Source: an uncultured Gemmatimonadota bacterium (GTDB taxonomy: Bacteria > Gemmatimonadota > Gemmatimonadetes > Gemmatimonadales > GWC2-71-9). Taken from it: a stretch of 6,481 bases of DNA. The position numbers were made by a program, and so were the translations under genes. Positions 1 to 5,346 of this stretch are shown one piece after another; position 1 is the first letter of the stretch, and every line of letters begins with the position of its first letter. The DNA lies in NCBI GenBank assembly GCA_946480845.1, contig CAMLLJ010000160.1:1-6481 (forward strand), in the 5' to 3' direction. The notes under the pieces are model-generated. The model was not told the origin of the DNA, searched no databases, and saw only the letters and a list, made by a program, of their open reading frames with translations.

Positions 1-141
1 GACCTGGCCCGCGAAACCGAGCAGGCGGCCTCCCGCGGCGACTGGTCCGCGCTCGCCGAGTCGGTGACCCGCCTCGAGGCCCTGGCCGACACCTTCCTCT
101 CCTACCTCGCCCGCGAGCGCGCGCGCCGCGTGCCCGCATGA
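1..141 (+). CDS. C-terminal end of a truncated gene, possibly an HPt-domain (phosphorelay) protein
   Basis: Only the last 46 codons are in the window; the gene starts off the left edge and ends at TGA 139-141. The visible peptide is helical and charged, with the pattern L-A-x-E-x-E-x-A-A-x-x-G-D-W-x-x-L followed by a second helix (V-x-R-L-E-A-L-A-D-x-F-L-x-Y-L). This resembles the last two helices of histidine phosphotransfer (HPt) domains, which often close hybrid sensor kinases. The phosphoacceptor histidine would lie upstream and cannot be seen, so the call is tentative. The stop overlaps the start of the next gene as ATGA (138-141), which implies co-transcription and translational coupling with the permease. 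Any other protein ending in a two-helix tail is a possible alternative. Confidence 0.45.
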   Translation, partial: DLARETEQAASRGDWSALAESVTRLEALADTFLSYLARERARRVPA

Positions 142-1463
142 GCGCACCCGCGCCCGTCACCTACGCGCGCCGCCTCGGCCTCTTCTCCGGGGTGATGATG
201 GTGATCGGCGGCATCATCGGCGCCGGCATCTTCCGCTCGCCGCAGATCGTGGCCCAGCGGGTGGTGACGCCGGAGCTCACCCTCGGCGTCTGGGTGCTGG
301 GCGGGCTCATCGCGCTGGCGGGTGCGTTCGTGTACGCGGAACTGGGCGGCCGCTTCCCCAAGGCAGGCGGCCAGTACGTCTACCTGCGCGACGCGCTGGG
401 CCCCCTTCCCGCCTTCCTCTATGCGTGGGCGCTCCTGCTCATCATCGCCACCGGCGCGATCGCGGCGGTGGCCGTGACCTTCGCCGACTACGCGATCGCC
501 CTCTTCGCCCTGGGCGAGGGCGCCCGGCTCCCGCTGGCCATCGGCTCCATCGTCCTCCTCTCCGCCGTCAACTACACCGGCGTCCGCCCCGGCGCCATCA
601 CCCAGAACATCTTCACCATCCTCAAGCTGGTGGCGCTCGGCGCGGTCATCGCCGCCGGGCTCGCCGCCGCCGCGGGCCTCCTCCCGTCCGCCGCCCCTGC
701 CGAGCACCTGCGGGCGCCGGACAACGTCGTCCTGGCCATCGGCGCGGCACTGGTGCCGGTGCTCTTCTCCTGCGGCGGCTGGCAGCAGACCAACTTCATC
801 GCCGAGGAGATCATCGCCCCCGAGCGGAACCTGCCGCGGGCGCTGGTGATCGGGGTGATCGGGGTGGTGCTGGTGTACGTGCTGGCCAACTTCACCTACA
901 TCCAGGCCCTCGGCGCCGGCGGGCTCGCGGCGAGCACCGCGCCCGCCGCCGACGCGATGACGCGCCTGGTCGGCCCTGTCGGGCGGACCCTGATCACCGC
1001 CGGCATCATGGTCTCCACCTTCGGGTTCCTGAACCTGGTGATCCTGGTGACGCCGCGGGTGGTGCAGGCGATGGCCGCCGACGGCCTCTTCATCCCGGCG
1101 CTCGCCCGCCTGCACCCGAAGTACCGCACCCCCGCCGCGGCGATCGTGGTGCAGGGCCTCTGGGCGCTGGTCCTGGTCTATTCCGGCCGCTACGGCGCCC
1201 TGCTCGACTACGTGGTCTTCGCCGACTGGATCTTCTTCGGCCTCACCGCGGTCACGCTCTTCGTCTACCGCGCGCGCGACACGGGCTACACGGGCTTCCG
1301 GGCGCCGTGGCACCCGGTGCTCCCCGTCTTCTTCATCCTGGCGGCGCTGTATGTGGTAGCGGGATCGGTGGGGTCGAATCCGGGCAATGCGCTTCGCGGC
1401 GCGGTCCTCATCGCCCTCGGCGTGCCGGTCTACCTGGTGAGCCGGCGGGTCAGGCGTCGGTGA
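138..1463 (+). CDS. APC-superfamily amino acid permease
   Basis: This 441-residue integral membrane protein has about 12 hydrophobic segments and the usual length for bacterial APC transporters. The first segment (about residues 14-32) carries the family's unwound-helix glycine motif GIIGAGIF at 25-32, which in APC structures contacts the amino and carboxyl groups of the substrate. The segment-2/3 junction has YAELGGRFPKAGGQYVYL (66-83), typical of the APC/LAT-like branch. Such proteins move amino acids across the inner membrane by proton symport or exchange; the specific substrate cannot be read. The ATG lies inside an ATGA overlap with the upstream gene and has no clear Shine-Dalgarno, which fits translational coupling. 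The C-terminus ends in a basic cluster (RRVRRR). The 3' end overlaps the opposing AI-2E-family gene by 14 bp. Confidence 0.93.
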   Translation: MSAPAPVTYARRLGLFSGVMMVIGGIIGAGIFRSPQIVAQRVVTPELTLGVWVLGGLIALAGAFVYAELGGRFPKAGGQYVYLRDALGPLPAFLYAWALLLIIATGAIAAVAVTFADYAIALFALGEGARLPLAIGSIVLLSAVNYTGVRPGAITQNIFTILKLVALGAVIAAGLAAAAGLLPSAAPAEHLRAPDNVVLAIGAALVPVLFSCGGWQQTNFIAEEIIAPERNLPRALVIGVIGVVLVYVLANFTYIQALGAGGLAASTAPAADAMTRLVGPVGRTLITAGIMVSTFGFLNLVILVTPRVVQAMAADGLFIPALARLHPKYRTPAAAIVVQGLWALVLVYSGRYGALLDYVVFADWIFFGLTAVTLFVYRARDTGYTGFRAPWHPVLPVFFILAALYVVAGSVGSNPGNALRGAVLIALGVPVYLVSRRVRRR

Positions 1464-2541
1464 CGCGGCGCCCGGGCCAGCTCAGCCGGCGGCGGCGCGG
1501 CGGCGGGAGCGCGGGCTCCGGCTCGAGGTCGGCCGGGTCGGCCAGGGAGTGCTCCGCGCGGTACATGCGGATCAGCTCGAAGAAGTAGGAGATCGCCAGC
1601 GGGCCCACCAGCAGGCCGAGGATCCCGAAGTACTTGATGCCGGCGAACGCGCCGATCACCGTGATGAACGGATGGATCTGCGCGTAGCGCCGGTACACCC
1701 AGGGCCGGATCAGGTTGTCCACGCCGCCCACCACCACCAGCCCCCACACCGCGAGGAAGATCGCCCAGCCGTAGCTCTGCTGGAGGAAGAGCACCACCAC
1801 GCCGGGGATCCAGATCAGGCCGCTCCCGACCACCGGCAGCACGGCGAAGAGCGCCGTCATCACGCCCCAGAAGAGCGGGTTGGCCAGCCCGGCGATGGTG
1901 AACGCGATGCCCAGCAGGAAGCCCTGCACCGCCGCCGTGAGGAAGGTCCCGATCAGCGTCGAGATGGTGACGTCCTTGAAGCGCTTGCGCAGCGCCTCGG
2001 CGTTCTCGCGGGAGAAGGGGATGAGCGGCAGCATCAGCCGCCACATGTGCCGCGGCGTCCGCAGCAGGTAGTAGAGCCCGAAGAAGGTGATGGTGAGCTG
2101 GAGGCTGAGCCGCGTCACCGAGCCCAGGATCCCCAGCGCGCTCGAGCCGGCCACCGACACCACGTGCGAGCCGATGTTGCGGAACTGCGCGCTGATCTGC
2201 TCGCCGACGTTGTAGGGCCCGATGCGCAGGTCCTGCAGCCGGTCCACCAGCGGGCTGTCCACCACCCCGCGGATCATCCCCGGCGCCTGGGTGGCGATGA
2301 GCGAGATGATCGAGGCGACCGGGAGCACGATGAAGAGGATCGCCAGCACGATGACGATGGCGGCGGCGAGCCCCTCGGGGATGCGCGCCGAGAGCCACCG
2401 GTACACCGGGGCGAAGATGACGTAGAGGACGGGGGCGCCCAGCAGCCCGCTCGTGAACGGCCAGAGCGCGATGGCGAGGAAGGCCCCCAGCGCGATGATG
2501 AGCGCGGAAGCCCGCTGCCGGTCCGTCTCGAGGTAGGACAT
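1450..2541 (-). CDS. AI-2E/PerM-family (UPF0118) membrane transporter
   Basis: This 363-residue membrane protein fits the AI-2E transporter family (PF01594) in length and layout. It has an N-terminal hydrophobic pair (about 13-45), a long segment at 57-82, an amphipathic middle region (about 85-145), and a conserved C-terminal half. Family landmarks are the loop segment GFLLGIAFTIAGLANPLFWG (207-226), AVLPVVGSGLIWIPG (233-247), DNLIRPW (275-281) and IHPFITVIGAFAGIKYFGI (289-307). Known relatives export the quorum signal AI-2 or act as Na+/H+ antiporters, so the substrate is uncertain. The last 35 residues are a proline/arginine-rich cytoplasmic tail outside the conserved domain. I chose the ATG at 2541. 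An in-frame TTG at 2598 would add 19 non-hydrophobic, proline/glycine-rich residues and run into the divergent spacer. No Shine-Dalgarno precedes the ATG. The gene is divergent from the sigma operon. Confidence 0.93.
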   Translation of the reverse strand: MSYLETDRQRASALIIALGAFLAIALWPFTSGLLGAPVLYVIFAPVYRWLSARIPEGLAAAIVIVLAILFIVLPVASIISLIATQAPGMIRGVVDSPLVDRLQDLRIGPYNVGEQISAQFRNIGSHVVSVAGSSALGILGSVTRLSLQLTITFFGLYYLLRTPRHMWRLMLPLIPFSRENAEALRKRFKDVTISTLIGTFLTAAVQGFLLGIAFTIAGLANPLFWGVMTALFAVLPVVGSGLIWIPGVVVLFLQQSYGWAIFLAVWGLVVVGGVDNLIRPWVYRRYAQIHPFITVIGAFAGIKYFGILGLLVGPLAISYFFELIRMYRAEHSLADPADLEPEPALPPPRRRRLSWPGRRVTDA

Positions 2542-2633
2542 GGGGGTGGATTCTAGGGGTGGAGCGGTCGGGCCGCCACTTCCGCGCCCCCGGTTCAAAC
2601 GGACCGGCCGCCGCCGGCATCGAAGTGAGGCGA
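2542..2633. promoter_or_regulatory. Divergent intergenic region between the AI-2E-family gene and the sigma-factor operon
   Basis: These 92 bases are the only spacer between two oppositely transcribed units, so promoters for both should lie in or near it. It holds a minus-strand TAGAAT box (2550-2555), a less GC-rich patch TTCAAAC (2594-2600), and a short inverted repeat CCGGC-N4-GCCGG (2604-2617) in the probable leader of the sigma gene. ECF sigma factors commonly drive their own operon, so an autoregulated promoter here is expected from family knowledge. I could not assign its -35 and -10 elements with confidence. The sigma gene has a weak ribosome site, GAGG at 2627-2630, only 3 bases before its ATG. 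Confidence 0.5.
2550..2555 (-). promoter_or_regulatory. Possible -10 element (TAGAAT) of the AI-2E-family gene, suggesting a leaderless transcript
   Basis: Read on the minus strand, TAGAAT matches the bacterial -10 consensus TATAAT at 5 of 6 positions and is one of very few AT-rich hexamers in this GC-rich region. It ends 8 bases before the ATG at 2541, so transcription would start within a base or two of the start codon. No Shine-Dalgarno lies in that gap, which agrees with a leaderless mRNA. No good -35 hexamer is visible 16-19 bases further upstream. Confidence 0.35.
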
Positions 2634-3158
2634 ATGCAGACCGTGAGCGAGCTCGTGGTGCGGCGTGCCCAGGCGGGGGACCAGGAGGCGTTCGGCGACC
2701 TGTATCGCGCCCACGCCGGGCGGGTCCATGCCCTCTGCCTCCGGCTCGAGGCCGACGCCGCCCGCGCCGAGGAGCTCACCCAGGACGTCTTCGTGCGGGC
2801 GTGGGAGCGGCTGGCGTCGTACCGCGGCGAGAGCGCCTTCGGCACCTGGCTCTACCGGCTGGCCGTGAACGTGGTCCTGGGCGACCGCCGCTCGGCCTGG
2901 CGCCGCGCGAAGCGGGTCCTGGTGACCGCGGACCCCGGCGCGCTGGAGCGGGCTGCCGAGGCCCCGCCCGGCCGGAACCTCGACCTCGAGCAGGCCATCG
3001 CCGCCCTGCCGCCCGGAGCCCGCACCGTGTTCGTGCTGCATGATGTCGAGGGATTCACCCATGACGAGATCGCCAGCCTGTCCGGCATCGCGGAGGGCAC
3101 GTCCAAGGCGCAGCTCTTCCGCGCCCGCCGGCTGCTCCGGGAGGCGCTGAGCCGATGA
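2634..3158 (+). CDS. ECF-type (sigma-70 family) RNA polymerase sigma factor
   Basis: This 174-residue protein has only the two core domains of extracytoplasmic-function sigma factors. Region 2 spans about 20-85, with the core-binding and -10-melting pattern ELTQDVFVRAWERLASYRGE (47-66) followed by FGTWLYRLAVN (69-79). A linker of about 30 residues follows. Region 4 spans about 118-172, with ALPPGARTVFVLHDVEGFTH (124-143) and the helix-turn-helix EIASLSGIAEGTSKAQLFRA (145-164) that reads the -35 element. It recruits core RNA polymerase to a small regulon. The ATG at 2634 is preceded by GAGG at 2627-2630 with a short 3-base gap; an in-frame GTG at 2625 would add three residues. Its stop overlaps the anti-sigma start as ATGA (3155-3158), the standard coupling for a sigma/anti-sigma pair. 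Activity is likely held off by that partner. Confidence 0.96.
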   Translation: MQTVSELVVRRAQAGDQEAFGDLYRAHAGRVHALCLRLEADAARAEELTQDVFVRAWERLASYRGESAFGTWLYRLAVNVVLGDRRSAWRRAKRVLVTADPGALERAAEAPPGRNLDLEQAIAALPPGARTVFVLHDVEGFTHDEIASLSGIAEGTSKAQLFRARRLLREALSR

Positions 3159-3790
3159 CCTGCGACCAGGTGCGGGAGATCATCGACGACCTCGCACCGG
3201 GGCGGCTCACCGGCGCCCGGCGCGAGGCGGCGCTGGCGCACATCGCCGGCTGCGCGGAATGCACCGCCGATCTCGAGGCGGCGCGCGCCCTCGGGGCTCC
3301 GCTCGCCGCGCTCCCCCGGAGCATCGAGCCGCCGCGCGATCTCTGGCCGGCGATCTCGGCGCGAACCGGCACCCTGGTTGCCCCGGGCTCCACTCGCCTC
3401 ACGAGGCACCGCCCCCTCCTCGCCATCGCCGCCGCACTGGCGCTGATCGCCGGCTCTTCCGCGGTAACGATGCTCTTCATGCGCGACTCCGGCCCCGAAC
3501 CCGGCCCGGTGACCGCCGTTCCCGCCGCTCCCGCCCGCTTCGAGGCCCGCTACGTCGCCGAGACCCGCGAGCTGGCCGACCTGCTCGAGCGGCAGCGCGA
3601 CCTGCTCGCCCCGGAGACCATCGCCGCCCTCGAGCGCAACCTCGCCATCATCGACTCGGCGATCGCCGACTCGCGCGCGGCACTCGCGGCCGACCCGTCC
3701 AACGGCGAGCTGGAGCTGCTGCTCCGCGCCGGCTACGAGCAGAAGGTGGCCCTCCTCGAGCAGGCGACCCGGCTCGCGCGGGAGAGCTGA
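3155..3790 (+). CDS. Membrane-anchored zinc-type (zf-HC2/ZAS) anti-sigma factor
   Basis: This 211-residue protein is the probable inhibitor of the sigma factor directly upstream. The N-terminal cytoplasmic domain has the ZAS zinc signature Cys3...His29-x3-Cys33-x2-Cys36, known in this family to bind the sigma factor. Next is the common linker PPRDLWPAI (59-67), then one transmembrane helix at about 87-109. The outer part (about 130-210) is charged and strongly helical, with LLERQRDLLAPETIAALERN, then IIDSAIADSRAALAADPSNG and a final helix; it looks like a helical hairpin or coiled coil. I recall this outer-domain pattern from anti-sigma factors of Gemmatimonadota- and Acidobacteria-like genomes, where its signal is not known. 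Release could be by proteolysis or by a change at the outer domain; the sequence does not say which. It overlaps the sigma gene by 4 bp and ends 3 bases before the next start. Confidence 0.92.
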   Translation: MTCDQVREIIDDLAPGRLTGARREAALAHIAGCAECTADLEAARALGAPLAALPRSIEPPRDLWPAISARTGTLVAPGSTRLTRHRPLLAIAAALALIAGSSAVTMLFMRDSGPEPGPVTAVPAAPARFEARYVAETRELADLLERQRDLLAPETIAALERNLAIIDSAIADSRAALAADPSNGELELLLRAGYEQKVALLEQATRLARES

Positions 3791-3793
3791 GCG

Positions 3794-4699
3794 ATGCGCG
3801 CCCTTCACTGCCTCGCCCTGCTCCTGGCGATTCCCGCCTCCGCCGCGGCCCAGCAGGCCGTGGACCGCAGCGTGGCCGTGGAGCGCGGCATGGCGGTGGA
3901 CCCCGACGTGTCCATCCGGATCGTGAACCTGGCCGGGCGCACCGTGGTGCGCGGCTGGGACGCCGACAGTGTGTCGGTGCGCGGGACGCTGGCGCCGGGC
4001 GGCGCGTCGTTCTACATGGGCGGCGGGCGGCGCGGAGTGAAGGCGGGCGTCGAGAACCCGGCGGACGCCGGCCCCACGAAGGAGAGCACCCTCGAGGTGC
4101 GCGTCCCGCGCGGCGCCCGGGTCTGGGTGAAGGCGGCCACCGCCGCCATCACCATCGAAGGCGTGACCGGCGAGGTGGACGTGTCCAGCGTGAGCGGCAC
4201 CGTCGCCGTCTCCGGCACGCCGTCCCTGCTCACGGCGGAGTCCATGGACGGCGACGTGGACGTCACGGCGCGCGCCCGCGTCACCCGCGTCCGCACCGCG
4301 GGCGGCAACGTCACCCTCCGCGGCGCTGCCGGCGACGTCTCGGTCACCAGCGTGAGCGGCACCATCCGGCTGCTCGAGAGCGACATTGCGGTGGGGCGGA
4401 TCGAAAGCGTCTCCGGCGCCGTCACCTTCCGCGGCGCCGTGGCGAAGGGCGGGACGCTCGACCTCCAGACCCACGACGCGCCGATCGAGCTCACGCTCGC
4501 GCAGGGCCAGGGTGCCGTGGTGGACGTATCGGCATTCGGCGGGACCATCTCCAACGCGATCCCGGGCGTGGCAGGCAAGGCCGCGAAGGGGAAGCCGACC
4601 CGCTACGAGGTGGGCAGCGGCGACGCGAAGATCGCCGTCCGCTCACTCAAGGGCGGGGTGCGGCTGCGGCGGATGATGCCGCGTCCAAACCCTTCCTGA
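3794..4699 (+). CDS. Exported DUF4097-family beta-repeat (adhesin-like) protein
   Basis: This 301-residue protein starts with a signal peptide (hydrophobic about 4-18, probable cut after AAA at 17-19, mature start QQ), so it should be exported to the periplasm or cell surface. There is no lipobox. The body is nearly all beta-strand repeats typical of DUF4097 proteins: short turns of the type SGTV, DGDV, GGNV, SGTI, SGAV and GGTI recur every 18-21 residues between about 132 and 290. The fold expected is a solenoid or beta-helix; no catalytic residues are apparent. DUF4097 is common in bacteria and has no established biochemical role. GGAGAG at 3781-3786 is a good ribosome site 7 bases before the ATG, inside the end of the anti-sigma gene, so it is almost certainly co-transcribed with the sigma/anti-sigma pair. 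It may sense or stabilise the envelope; that is inference. Confidence 0.85.
   Translation: MRALHCLALLLAIPASAAAQQAVDRSVAVERGMAVDPDVSIRIVNLAGRTVVRGWDADSVSVRGTLAPGGASFYMGGGRRGVKAGVENPADAGPTKESTLEVRVPRGARVWVKAATAAITIEGVTGEVDVSSVSGTVAVSGTPSLLTAESMDGDVDVTARARVTRVRTAGGNVTLRGAAGDVSVTSVSGTIRLLESDIAVGRIESVSGAVTFRGAVAKGGTLDLQTHDAPIELTLAQGQGAVVDVSAFGGTISNAIPGVAGKAAKGKPTRYEVGSGDAKIAVRSLKGGVRLRRMMPRPNPS
4184..4423 (+). repeat. In-gene array of 18-residue beta-solenoid repeats
   Basis: Within the DUF4097 protein, residues 131-210 contain five aligned turns: SVSGTV (132-137), SMDGDV (150-155), TAGGNV (168-173), SVSGTI (186-191) and SVSGAV (205-210). Steps are 18, 18, 18 and 19 residues. At DNA level a 17-base identical string, ccagcgtgagcggcacc, occurs at 4185-4201 and 4347-4363. 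The copies are 162 bases apart, exactly three repeat units. The pattern suggests growth by tandem duplication followed by divergence. Confidence 0.7.
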
Positions 4700-4745
4700 C
4701 GGGGCGGCATCTCAGGGACACGATCTGGCAACGCACACCCGTTCC

Positions 4746-4750
4746 GGAGG
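4746..4750 (+). promoter_or_regulatory. Strong ribosome binding site GGAGG that fixes the start of the next gene
   Basis: GGAGG lies 5 bases before the ATG at 4756. It is the best Shine-Dalgarno match in the window and decides this start, although the reading frame stays open far upstream. It sits in the 56 bp spacer after the DUF4097 gene (4700-4755), where I see no terminator hairpin and no clear -35/-10 pair. Read-through from the sigma operon is therefore plausible. Confidence 0.8.
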
Positions 4751-4755
4751 TCCCC

Positions 4756-5346
4756 ATGCGTCGCACCGTTCCTGCCATCGCCACGGCACTGCTCTTCGCC
4801 ACCATGCTCTCGGCAGCCGTCACCTCACCCGCTCACGCCGGCCCACCCTGGGTCTCCATCGAGCTCCCCGCCAACCCGCTCAACTCGACGACCCGCGGGA
4901 TGTACCTCCTGGTCCGGAGCTACCACCACGCCGATGCGATCACCATGCCGGTGACCGGCACCGCCACCGGCATGGTGGACGGCGCCCGCCGGCAGCTCAA
5001 GCTCACCTTCGAGCGCACCAACATGCCCGGCGTGTACGGCCTCCGGCAGAACTGGCCGGCCGGCACCTGGGTGCTCGCCATCAATGTCGCTGGAGAGGAA
5101 GGGCCGACGGCGCTGGTGAGCATCGCCGCGGACGGACAGGTGCATGGCGTGAACGTGCCGACGCAGACCCGTGACGGCCACACCTTCGGCCGCAAGGTGA
5201 CCCAGAAGGACGTGGACGCGGCGCTCAGTGCCGTGGCCGCGCTCGACCGCCCGGCCACCCGCGATCTCGGCGCCGCGAGCGCGCTGCTGCTGGTGCCGGT
5301 GGGCGCCGGCCTGCTGGTGGCGCGCCGCCGCCGCGCTACGGCCTGA
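4756..5346 (+). CDS. Uncharacterised exported protein with beta-sandwich-like domain and C-terminal membrane anchor
   Basis: I do not recognise this 196-residue protein by name. It has a clear signal peptide: RR at 2-3, hydrophobic about 5-22, probable cut after AHA at 26-28. A middle domain of about 110 residues looks like beta strands. Its core, LTFERTNMPGVYGL (83-96) followed by NWPAGTWVLAINV (99-111), resembles the 'PGxY...aGxWxLxV' pattern of YtkA/CopC-like immunoglobulin-fold domains; that likeness is from memory. A hydrophilic segment (about 135-170) leads to a C-terminal hydrophobic stretch, about 171-189, ending in RRRR (190-193). That layout predicts an outward-facing domain held in the membrane by a tail, or a sorting signal. 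No LPXTG or PEP motif precedes the tail. It follows the DUF4097 gene by 56 bp on the same strand, so it may belong to the sigma-controlled group. Its end overlaps the opposing propeller gene by 11 bp. Confidence 0.78.
   Translation: MRRTVPAIATALLFATMLSAAVTSPAHAGPPWVSIELPANPLNSTTRGMYLLVRSYHHADAITMPVTGTATGMVDGARRQLKLTFERTNMPGVYGLRQNWPAGTWVLAINVAGEEGPTALVSIAADGQVHGVNVPTQTRDGHTFGRKVTQKDVDAALSAVAALDRPATRDLGAASALLLVPVGAGLLVARRRRATA

Noticed and set aside
102..1313. Long open frame (about 403 codons) antisense to the permease
   Set aside because: The product is low-complexity (Gly, Asp, Glu, Arg, His) with no domain pattern. Such shadows arise when stops are rare in GC-rich DNA, and the permease on the other strand is clear.
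1484..1530. GC-rich inverted segments just past the permease as an intrinsic terminator
   Set aside because: Stems are short (for example GGAGC/GCTCC), there is no following T-run, and the segment codes for the tail of the AI-2E-family protein.
1549..2556. Plus-strand open frame (about 335 codons) opposite the AI-2E-family gene
   Set aside because: His/Arg/Glu/Asp-rich shadow with no domain pattern; the opposing frame has strong family motifs.
2542..2598. TTG start at 2598 adding 19 residues to the AI-2E-family protein
   Set aside because: The added residues are Pro/Gly/Arg-rich and unlike the family N-terminus, and TTG is a rarer start than the ATG at 2541.
2604..2617. Inverted repeat CCGGC-N4-GCCGG as a riboswitch or operator
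   Set aside because: A 5 bp stem of this kind is expected by chance in DNA this GC-rich; it is recorded only as part of the spacer.
1430..2845. Long minus-strand open frame (about 471 codons) across the AI-2E-family gene and into the sigma gene
   Set aside because: It is out of frame with the AI-2E-family protein, Arg/Ala/Pro-rich, and runs across the divergent spacer and two real genes.
2852..4474. Long minus-strand open frame (about 540 codons) under the sigma, anti-sigma and DUF4097 genes
   Set aside because: Compositional shadow across three well-supported genes; low complexity and no recognisable motif.
3259..4755. Upstream extension of the frame used by the anchored exported protein
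   Set aside because: The extension is Arg-rich and lies out of frame over the anti-sigma and DUF4097 genes. The strong GGAGG and a textbook signal peptide place the start at 4756.
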